Below are positions 1 through 6,374 of a stretch of 9,531 bases of DNA, in pieces. The position numbers and the translations under genes are program-made. The DNA lies in the NCBI GenBank assembly GCA_046483585.1, contig JAWOCV010000172.1:1-9531 (forward strand), written 5' to 3'. The first letter of the stretch is position 1. Every line of letters begins with the position of its first letter. The stretch comes from Marinilabilia sp046483585 (lineage in GTDB: Bacteria; Bacteroidota; Bacteroidia; Bacteroidales; Marinilabiliaceae). The notes beneath the pieces were generated by a model. It saw nothing but the letters and a program-made list of their open reading frames with translations, was not told the origin of the DNA and searched no databases.

Positions 1-1
1 T

Positions 2-106
2 TCAACTTTTTTGGATGATGTTCATGGAGTTGAATCAGTTGATTATCATTGCATATTGGAGTTTTTTTTAAAGAGAGTGAAAACTTTCCTGTATAAATTC
101 ATTTGA
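2..106 (+). CDS. possible C-terminal end of an upstream gene (partial, 5' end outside window)
   Basis: One forward frame is open from position 2 to a TGA at 104-106, giving about 34 residues that end in a basic, aromatic tail (FFLKRVKTFLYKFI). The stop falls at the -33 box of the topA promoter, which would suit a gene ending just before the next transcription unit. The stretch is AT-rich and too short to assign to a family. A second forward frame is open from 3 to a TAA at 69-71 and cannot be excluded, so the whole region may be non-coding. No reverse-strand gene starts here: each ATG on that strand meets a stop within eight codons. Confidence 0.22.
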   Translation, partial: STFLDDVHGVESVDYHCILEFFLKRVKTFLYKFI

Positions 107-134
107 TTGCTGTTAACAATATTTTATAAATTTG
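102..134 (+). promoter_or_regulatory. Bacteroidota-type sigma-ABfr promoter for topA
   Basis: TTTG at 102-105 (-33 element) is followed after 21 nt by TAAATTTG at 127-134, an exact match to the -7 consensus TAnnTTTG known from Bacteroides and Flavobacterium. Transcription would start a few bases downstream, near 139-143. This leaves a leader of about 40 nt before the ATG at 183. It also argues against translation from the in-frame TTG at 132, which lies inside the -7 box, and against the ATG at 144, which would be essentially leaderless. Confidence 0.6.
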
Positions 135-182
135 ACCCCCAAAATGAATGTGCCTAAGGGCAAAATAATCAAAACAGAAAAG

Positions 183-2624
183 ATGGCGAAAAAAGAGAAG
201 GCAAACGAAGAGAACCTGGTTATTGTGGAGTCGCCCGCTAAGGCTAAAACCATAGAAAAATTTCTTGGAAAGGATTTTCACGTCAAATCCAGTTTCGGAC
301 ACATCCGGGATCTGGCTAAAAAAGATTTTGGCATAGACCTGGAGAATCATTATCAACCGCAATATGTTGTTTCTGATGACAAAAAGGAAGTCGTTAAAGA
401 ATTGAAGTCCTTGTCCAAAGATGCCAAAACCGTCTGGCTCGCATCCGATGAAGACCGTGAGGGAGAGGCCATCGCCTGGCATTTGAGTGAAGTACTCGGT
501 TTGACGGAAGAAAAAACCCGGCGGATTGTTTTTCATGAGATCACCAAAGATGCCATACAAAGGGCCATTGAAGTGCCCCGGGGGATCGACCGGAATCTTG
601 TTAACGCCCAGCAGGCCAGACGTGTGCTGGACCGGTTGGTGGGATTTGAACTTTCACCGGTGCTCTGGAAAAAAGTGAAACCCTCACTGTCGGCCGGACG
701 GGTTCAGTCTGTGGCTGTTCGTCTGCTCGTGGAAAGAGAACGGGAGGTATTCGAATTTAAACCCGAGCCATCGTTTAAAGTGACCGCTGTTTTCATTGTT
801 GTTGATGAAAACGGAAAAAGGAATGAGTTCAGGGCGGAATTGAATCATCGTTTTAAAACCGCCGAAGAAGCCCGTGAATTTTTGACCGGATGTGTTGATG
901 CAGAGTTCAGAGTCACCCGCGTCACCAAAAAACCGTCTTCAAAATCACCGGCTCCGCCATTTACGACTTCCACACTTCAGCAGGAGGCCGCCCGCAAACT
1001 TGGTTTCAGTGTGGGGCAAACCATGTCTGTGGCCCAGAAACTTTATGAAGCCGGTAAGATCACCTATATGCGGACCGATTCAGTGAATCTGGCCAAATCG
1101 GCTGTCAATTCTCTGATCTCCGCCATCAAATCCGAAATGGGGGAAAAATACCTGAAAGTCCGTCAATATAAAACCAAATCTAAAGGTGCCCAGGAAGCCC
1201 ATGAGGCCATCAGACCAACCTCTCCCGAAAAAGCTACTGTGGGCGGCTCTGCGGCTGAGAAAAGACTTTACGACCTGATATACAAAAGAACAATGGCTTC
1301 TCAGATGAGCGATGCTCAGATCGAAAAGACCACGGTTACCATCGATGCAGGAGGGCAAAAGCATCATTTCGTTGCCAACGGCGAAGTCGTCAAATTCGAC
1401 GGCTTTCTTAGGATGTATATCGAATCCACCGACCAGGAGGAAGACGAGGAATCGGCCTCATTCCTGCCTCCTCTGAAAGAAAATGAGGTGCTTGAGCTTA
1501 AAAAACTTGAAGCCAGGCAACGATTTACCCAAAAGCCGGCCCGTTACTCCGAGGCAAGCCTTGTAAGAAAGCTTGAGGAATTGGGCATCGGACGGCCTTC
1601 TACTTATGCGCCAACCATCAGCACCATACAGCAGCGCGGCTATGTGGTTAAAGAAGACCGCCCCGGAACCCCAAGGCCTTACCAAATGTTGTGGCTTCAG
1701 GACGGGGAAGTCAGGCAGGAAGAAAAGACCGAAACAGCCAATGCCGAGCGCAATAAATTGTTTCCCACCGATATAGCCATGGTGGTCAATGACTTTCTGA
1801 TCAAATATTTCCCCAACATTGTGAGCTACGATTTTACAGCCAAAGTAGAGCACGAATTCGACGAAATAGCTATGGGGAATGTGGAGTGGCACAAAGCCAT
1901 CGATGAATTTTACAAACCCTTTCACAAACAGGTAGAGGAAACTCTTGAAAAATCGGAACGCAATACCGGTGAACGCGTTTTAGGAACCGATCCGAAGACC
2001 GGTAAACCGGTAAGTGTTCGTATCGGCCGGTTTGGTCCCATGGTTCAGCTTGGTCGTTCAGATGACGAGGAAAAACCACGCTATGCTCCCCTGACCCGGG
2101 AACAACATATCGAAACCATCACACTCGAAGAAGCACTCAAGCTCCTGGAGCTGCCCCGCGATCTCGGAACTTACGAAGATAAAAAGGTGGTTGTGGGAAT
2201 CGGCCGCTTTGGACCATACGTCCGGCATGACGGCAAATTTGCATCCCTGAAAAAGGGAGTAGACGATCCCATGACCATCAAACTGGACCGGGCCATTGAA
2301 CTGATCGAAGAAAAACGGGAAAGAGACAATAAAAAAACCATACAAACGTTTAGTGAGGACAGCGATCTTATCGTGCTGAACGGAAGATGGGGTCCCTATA
2401 TCAGCTATAAAAAGAAGAATTATAAAATACCGAAAGATAAAGATGCCGCCTCATTGACCTATGAGGATTGCTTGAAGATCATCGGGGAAGGGGATAAGAC
2501 CAAAAAAACGAAAGGTACGAAAAGCACGAAAAGTGCCGGAAAAGGAACCAAAACCACAAAAAAGAAAACATCCACCTCAACCAGCGCCCGAGAAAAGACC
2601 CCAAAGAGCAAAAAGAAAACCTGA
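183..2624 (+). CDS. topA: DNA topoisomerase I (type IA)
   Basis: It relaxes negative supercoils by passing one strand through a transient single-strand break, with a 5'-phosphotyrosine intermediate, in the cytoplasm. Read from ATG 183 it has 813 residues. The TOPRIM domain begins with LVIVESPAKAKT (Glu16) and carries the acidic metal site SDEDREGE (Asp89, Asp91, Glu93). The catalytic tyrosine is Tyr295 in ITYMRTDS, followed by HEAIRPT near residue 340 and LVRKLEELGIGRPSTYA from residue 460. The C-terminal part has three repeats with GRFGP/GRWGP cores at about 615, 674 and 734. It has no cysteine clusters, so it lacks the zinc ribbons of the E. coli enzyme. It ends in a Lys/Thr/Ser-rich tail (771-813) that may bind DNA. 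In-frame starts at TTG 132 and ATG 144 exist, but promoter placement and the family N-terminus favour 183. The next gene begins 44 nt downstream. Confidence 0.97.
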   Translation: MAKKEKANEENLVIVESPAKAKTIEKFLGKDFHVKSSFGHIRDLAKKDFGIDLENHYQPQYVVSDDKKEVVKELKSLSKDAKTVWLASDEDREGEAIAWHLSEVLGLTEEKTRRIVFHEITKDAIQRAIEVPRGIDRNLVNAQQARRVLDRLVGFELSPVLWKKVKPSLSAGRVQSVAVRLLVEREREVFEFKPEPSFKVTAVFIVVDENGKRNEFRAELNHRFKTAEEAREFLTGCVDAEFRVTRVTKKPSSKSPAPPFTTSTLQQEAARKLGFSVGQTMSVAQKLYEAGKITYMRTDSVNLAKSAVNSLISAIKSEMGEKYLKVRQYKTKSKGAQEAHEAIRPTSPEKATVGGSAAEKRLYDLIYKRTMASQMSDAQIEKTTVTIDAGGQKHHFVANGEVVKFDGFLRMYIESTDQEEDEESASFLPPLKENEVLELKKLEARQRFTQKPARYSEASLVRKLEELGIGRPSTYAPTISTIQQRGYVVKEDRPGTPRPYQMLWLQDGEVRQEEKTETANAERNKLFPTDIAMVVNDFLIKYFPNIVSYDFTAKVEHEFDEIAMGNVEWHKAIDEFYKPFHKQVEETLEKSERNTGERVLGTDPKTGKPVSVRIGRFGPMVQLGRSDDEEKPRYAPLTREQHIETITLEEALKLLELPRDLGTYEDKKVVVGIGRFGPYVRHDGKFASLKKGVDDPMTIKLDRAIELIEEKRERDNKKTIQTFSEDSDLIVLNGRWGPYISYKKKNYKIPKDKDAASLTYEDCLKIIGEGDKTKKTKGTKSTKSAGKGTKTTKKKTSTSTSAREKTPKSKKKT

Positions 2625-2668
2625 ATTGAATGTTGGCGGGTTTTAGCCTGGTCAGCATAAATTAGAAA

Positions 2669-3856
2669 ATGAGCGTTGTGGAGTTACATCACTACCTGGA
2701 ACCGGCTAAAAAAACCTGGCATCATTGGCCTGGCATCATCAGGGCGGAATCGCTTGGGGAGGAAGTTCGTTTTTTCGATGGAGACCAAAACTGGTTTCGT
2801 GAAGTTGAAATGGAGGTAGCTGTTGTTGGGATTCCGGAAGCAAGAAACGCACCTGATCATACCCCGGCCGGAGCGCCTGCTGTTATCAGGTATTGGTTAT
2901 ACGGGCTCCGTAAGGTATCCGGCCGTGCACGCATAGCTGATTTGGGGGATGTGAGAGGGAATTCTCTTAATGATCGTTACCAGGCCACGGAGGAAGTTGT
3001 TGAATATTTGACCGGAAGGGGCATTTTTGTTATTGTATTAGGAGGATCACAAGATTTGACCGTTCCTGTTTGTCAGTGGTTTAAAAAGAACGATAACCGT
3101 TTGAATGTAGCCATTGCTGACGCTTTTTTGGATATCGCTCCGGAGGGCGACGACTTTTCAGCTATGGCATTCATCAACAGATTGGTGGAAGATCTGGACG
3201 ATAAAATTGACGAGGTTGCCATTTTGGGAGCGCAGTATTATTATCTTTCACCCCGGCAGGAACAATACATGATCGATCATTATTTTCCTGTTTACCGGTT
3301 GAAGGATGTCAGGGGAGATCAGATCGGTGGTACGGAAGTTGTTTTGCGTGACGCTTCGGTATTGAGCTTCGATTTTACCTGCATAGAAGGACAATACGCC
3401 CCCGGCGGGGGATTAAAACCATATGGATTTTCCGGGGCCGAAGCATGCCGGCTTTTCTGGTATGCAGGTGCAGGCGAACGGATGCGGACAATCGGATTGT
3501 TTAATGTTCCTGTGCCTCATGAAAACGGGGGTGAGGACGAAGCTTCCCAGGGAGCGCTTATGATTTGGCATGCCCTGGAAGGAATGGCGGCCAGGTGGGG
3601 GGATGATCCATGGATATCTGTCGAAGATTATCAATATAATGTTGTTTATTTAGATGAATATGACGAAAATCTTCATTTTTTTTACAATCCGGCAAATGAT
3701 CGATGGTGGCTGGAAGTTCCGTGGTATTCAGGGGTTAAAATAGTGGCCTGTCATGCAAGTGATTATGAAATCGCTTTAGGAAAAGATATTCCGCCCGTTT
3801 GGTGGAGATATTATCATAAAACCAAAGATTTTCAGGGAGAAGATCACAAAGATTGA
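2669..3856 (+). CDS. arginase/formimidoylglutamase-fold protein with degenerate metal site
   Basis: This 395-residue protein has the arginase/agmatinase/formimidoylglutamase (ureohydrolase) layout. It has an N-terminal AGAPAVIRYWLYGL segment (about 67-80), then GGSQDL (125-130), ADAFLD (150-155) and SFDFTCIEGQYAPGG (233-247). These sit where the family has GG-x-H, DAHxD and SxDxDxxDP, the six ligands of the two-manganese centre. Here the first His is Gln128, the central His is Phe153 and the last Asp is Thr237. Asp151, Asp155 and Asp235 remain. A dinuclear manganese hydrolase is therefore doubtful, although such genes are often annotated as formimidoylglutamase. There is no signal peptide, so it is probably cytoplasmic. 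A C-terminal stretch after about residue 300, rich in Trp, Tyr and acidic residues (for example NPANDRWWLEVPW), goes beyond the usual fold of about 300 residues. It lies between topA and porP and shares no evident pathway with them. Confidence 0.82.
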   Translation: MSVVELHHYLEPAKKTWHHWPGIIRAESLGEEVRFFDGDQNWFREVEMEVAVVGIPEARNAPDHTPAGAPAVIRYWLYGLRKVSGRARIADLGDVRGNSLNDRYQATEEVVEYLTGRGIFVIVLGGSQDLTVPVCQWFKKNDNRLNVAIADAFLDIAPEGDDFSAMAFINRLVEDLDDKIDEVAILGAQYYYLSPRQEQYMIDHYFPVYRLKDVRGDQIGGTEVVLRDASVLSFDFTCIEGQYAPGGGLKPYGFSGAEACRLFWYAGAGERMRTIGLFNVPVPHENGGEDEASQGALMIWHALEGMAARWGDDPWISVEDYQYNVVYLDEYDENLHFFYNPANDRWWLEVPWYSGVKIVACHASDYEIALGKDIPPVWWRYYHKTKDFQGEDHKD

Positions 3857-4013
3857 CAGTTTGTAACAGGAAAACGAAACCTTTACCGGCCAAATGTAGT
3901 ATATGTGCTTAGCTTTTTGGAAAAAATATGTACGGTCTTTTTTTTGTTGCAAGCTTCTGTTTGTTAGCCGGATTAATGATTTGCAACTTATTGTAAAATA
4001 TGGCATTTGCCCT
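3857..4013 (+). other. AT-rich leader between the arginase-like gene and the likely porP start
   Basis: If porP starts near its signal peptide, this stretch is untranslated. It is AT-rich, with a T8 run at 3938-3945, unlike the coding sequence on either side. TTTG occurs at 3860-3863, 3943-3946, 3960-3963 and 3980-3983, and a near-consensus -7 element (TAGCTTTT) lies at 3910-3917. None of these pairs at the normal 19-21 nt spacing, so I do not call a promoter. The ATG at 3903 opens the porP frame through it. No terminator-like hairpin was seen. Confidence 0.35.
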
Positions 4014-4973
4014 ATTTTTAACAAAAGAAAAAGCAGGAGTTTTGTTTTTTTTCTTTTATTTTGCATGTCTTCCGGGGTATATGGGCAATTCGACCCTATG
4101 TTCAGTCAGAATATGTTCAACCCGCTTATGGGTAATCCCGGATATGCCGGGAACAGTGGCCGGATGAATGTGGTTCTGGCAAACAGAAATCAATGGACCG
4201 GCCTGGAAGGGGCTCCCGTTACAACGGTAGCAGGAGCTGATGCGGCGCTTAAAATCTTTGAGAAAAATATGGGTGTGGGGCTTGAAGTGATGAATGATGA
4301 TATTGGATTTTTTAATAATTTGATGATCAGAGCATCATTGGCAAGACGCTATATGCTTGGGGAAGGCGAGTTGGGGGTGGGCATTTCTACCGGAGTCATC
4401 AGCCAGACATTTGATGGAACGTCCACTTATATACCCGAAAGTGATTTTCATGAGGAGGACGACCCACTGGTTCCCAACGAAAAGGTGAGCGGATATACAC
4501 CAGACTTTGGAGTTGGTGCTTTTTATCAGGCCTCCGAATGGTATGGAGGAGTTGGTATACAACATTTATTTTCGCCAAAACCAAACTTTCAGGAGGATTT
4601 TTACGTATATGTACACCGCACTTTATTTCTGACAGGGGGTTATAATATTGATTTTGAGGAACGTAACTTTGATATTGCTCCCTCGTTTTTTGTAAGACAG
4701 GGAGGAGGAAGCTGGCAGGCCGACTTGAACATGAATTTGCATTTTCGTAGTAAATACTGGGCCGGGGTGACTTACAGATATCAGGATGCCATCGTTATAC
4801 TGGCCGGGATGGAACTGTCCAACGGAATAAGAGCCGGTTACAGTTACGATATAACCACTTCAAAATTATCCAGAACTTCCAGTTATGGTTCCCATGAAGT
4901 GGTCATTGGTTATACCTTTGATCTGAATCTGGATAAACAGGAAAAGCGATATAAGAGTGTAAGATTTTTATAA
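3903..4973 (+). CDS. porP: PorP/SprF family type IX secretion outer-membrane protein
   Basis: PorP/SprF proteins are outer-membrane beta-barrels that take part in T9SS secretion or surface attachment of cargo. After the predicted signal-peptide cleavage (VYG/Q, residues 61/62 from ATG 3903) the mature protein begins QFDPMFSQNMFNPLMGNPGY and has RNQWTGLEGAPVTT near 95-108. Both match the family N-terminal signature. Alternating beta-strand patterns fill the rest (for example GGVGIQHLF, WAGVTYRYQDAIVILAGM, GIRAGYSYD), and it ends in VVIGYTF and KSVRFL, as is usual in this family. The start is doubtful. From ATG 3903 the signal peptide would carry an unusual extension of about 37 residues. The normal-looking part (FNKRKSRSFVFFLLFCMSSGVYG) would begin at ATT 4014 or follow TTG 3981. 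gldK starts 37 nt after the stop. The assignment to the family is firm and the 5' boundary is not. Confidence 0.92.
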   Translation: MCLAFWKKYVRSFFCCKLLFVSRINDLQLIVKYGICPIFNKRKSRSFVFFLLFCMSSGVYGQFDPMFSQNMFNPLMGNPGYAGNSGRMNVVLANRNQWTGLEGAPVTTVAGADAALKIFEKNMGVGLEVMNDDIGFFNNLMIRASLARRYMLGEGELGVGISTGVISQTFDGTSTYIPESDFHEEDDPLVPNEKVSGYTPDFGVGAFYQASEWYGGVGIQHLFSPKPNFQEDFYVYVHRTLFLTGGYNIDFEERNFDIAPSFFVRQGGGSWQADLNMNLHFRSKYWAGVTYRYQDAIVILAGMELSNGIRAGYSYDITTSKLSRTSSYGSHEVVIGYTFDLNLDKQEKRYKSVRFL

Positions 4974-5010
4974 AATATAATTTTAGGAACTATAGATTAT
5001 CCGAAATACT

Positions 5011-6339
5011 ATGAAGAAAGTACTTGCCCTGAGTGTCATCGTAGTCACTGTGTTAAGCGGATGTGGCGGATCCGGCGGCGGAGAGCTTGTCGGAGTGTCC
5101 AGAAAAGCATCTTTTCATGAACCGGACCCCTATGGAATGGTTTTTATCCCACAGGGGAGTTTCAACATGGGCCCGGCCGATGAGGACGCTGCCCATGCCA
5201 TGAATTCTCAGAAAAGGACAGTTTCTGTACCTTCATTCTGGATGGATGAAACAGAAATTACCAATTCTGAATATCGACAATTTGTTCACTGGGTTCGTGA
5301 TTCCATTGCACGCAGAATGCTCGGAGAACAGTTTGAAGAATTTCTTATTTCTGAGGACCAGTATGGTAATCCCATTGATCCCCCTTACCTGAATTGGGAG
5401 GAAGAGATCGACTGGAATGATGAGGAATATGCTGAGGTGCTCAATGAGATGTTTCTTTCTGAAGACGAAAGGTTTTTTCGCAGAAAGGAGGTCGATACCC
5501 GCGAACTGGTATATGATTATCAATGGGTAGATCTGAAGCAGGCAGCCAAAAAGACCAACAGATACAACTTTGAAACCGGAGAGTATGAAGGGGTGGCTTA
5601 CGACCAAACCGGAGAAGAACGGGATATAGAGGATCGTTCCGCATTTATTATGAGCGATGAGGTCATGGTTTACCCCGATACCCTGGTTTGGATTGCTGAT
5701 TTTACATATTCTTTTAATGAACCCCTTACGGAGAAATATTTCTGGCATCCCGGTTTTGATGAATATCCTGTCGTTGGGGTGAACTGGAAACAAGCCACTG
5801 CATTTGCCATATGGCGTACTCAGTTGCTTAACAACCACCTTCGCAGTAAGGGTGAACCAGTGGTTATGAATTATCGCTTACCCAGTGAAGCCGAATGGGA
5901 GTATGCAGCCAGGGGCGGTATCGATCAGAATAAATACCCATGGGGCGGCTATTATACACGTAATAATGAAGGGTGTTTTCTGGCCAATTTTAAACCTTTA
6001 CGTGGGCGTTATGGAGATGACGGGGGCATGTATACCATGTCGGTGGCCAGTTTTGCACCGAATGATTTCGGATTGTATGATATGGCCGGGAATGTGGCCG
6101 AATGGACTTCAAGTGCCTATGATGAATCCTCTTACGGTTTCATGCATGATATGAGTCCAACCTATAAATACAACGCACGCCCCGATGAACCTGAAGTTAT
6201 GAAGCGAAAAGTCATTCGCGGAGGTTCCTGGAAAGATATTGGATACTTCCTTCAGAATGGGGTGCGAACATATGAATATCAGGACTCAGCAAAATCCTAT
6301 GTTGGGTTCCGTTGTGTAAGAGATTATATTGGAAGCTAA
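5011..6339 (+). CDS. gldK: T9SS ring lipoprotein GldK/PorK (FGE-sulfatase fold)
   Basis: GldK (PorK) is a lipoprotein on the periplasmic face of the outer membrane that forms the T9SS ring with GldN. The 442-residue product starts with a lipoprotein signal (MKKVLALSVIVVTVLSGC, lipobox LSGC, lipidated Cys18). It has no acidic surface-export signal right after the cysteine, which fits a periplasm-facing position. The FGE-like domain runs from YGMVFIPQGSFNMGP (41-55) and WMDETEITNSEYRQF through NYRLPSEAEWEYAARGG (287-303), GNVAEWTSS (360-368), IRGGSW (402-407) and YVGFRCVRD (430-438). Between about 100 and 245 sits an acidic insert (YGNPIDPPYLNWEEEIDW...) that I take to be typical of GldK and absent from ordinary FGE enzymes. 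Only Cys18, Cys322 and Cys435 are present. The catalytic cysteine pair after the GGS motif of true FGE is missing, so the role is structural. No strong ribosome binding site precedes the ATG. gldL follows after 35 nt. Confidence 0.96.
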   Translation: MKKVLALSVIVVTVLSGCGGSGGGELVGVSRKASFHEPDPYGMVFIPQGSFNMGPADEDAAHAMNSQKRTVSVPSFWMDETEITNSEYRQFVHWVRDSIARRMLGEQFEEFLISEDQYGNPIDPPYLNWEEEIDWNDEEYAEVLNEMFLSEDERFFRRKEVDTRELVYDYQWVDLKQAAKKTNRYNFETGEYEGVAYDQTGEERDIEDRSAFIMSDEVMVYPDTLVWIADFTYSFNEPLTEKYFWHPGFDEYPVVGVNWKQATAFAIWRTQLLNNHLRSKGEPVVMNYRLPSEAEWEYAARGGIDQNKYPWGGYYTRNNEGCFLANFKPLRGRYGDDGGMYTMSVASFAPNDFGLYDMAGNVAEWTSSAYDESSYGFMHDMSPTYKYNARPDEPEVMKRKVIRGGSWKDIGYFLQNGVRTYEYQDSAKSYVGFRCVRDYIGS

Positions 6340-6361
6340 TAATTAAGGACTGGAAAAGAAA

Positions 6362-6366
6362 AGAGG
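6362..6366 (+). promoter_or_regulatory. ribosome binding site of gldL
   Basis: AGAGG lies 8 nt before the gldL ATG at 6375, inside a 17-nt homopurine run (6352-6368). It is the clearest Shine-Dalgarno-like site in the window and supports this start. Confidence 0.45.
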
Positions 6367-6374
6367 AATAAATT

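Noticed and set aside
1458..1925. Long reverse-strand reading frame within topA
   Set aside because: It is an antisense shadow of conserved TopA coding sequence. It has no recognisable domain and no credible start signals.
2631..2657. Inverted repeat TGTTGGC...GTCAGCA after topA, a possible terminator
   Set aside because: The seven pairs include two wobbles, the loop is 13 nt, and no T-run follows, so it is too weak for an intrinsic terminator.
3910..4009. Candidate promoter boxes (TAGCTTTT; TTTG at 3943, 3960 and 3980) upstream of porP
   Set aside because: No -33/-7 pair has the correct spacing and an intact TAnnTTTG box, so no promoter was called.
3776..4066. Reverse-strand frame across the arginase-porP gap, considered as a small gene
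   Set aside because: The product is Lys/Phe/Ile-rich, as expected from AT-rich non-coding DNA read in reverse. It has no family resemblance and it overlaps two genes.
5233..5838. 201-codon reverse-strand reading frame opposite gldK
   Set aside because: It lies opposite intact gldK, resembles no family I recognise, and its composition is what reverse translation of an acidic, Tyr-rich protein gives.
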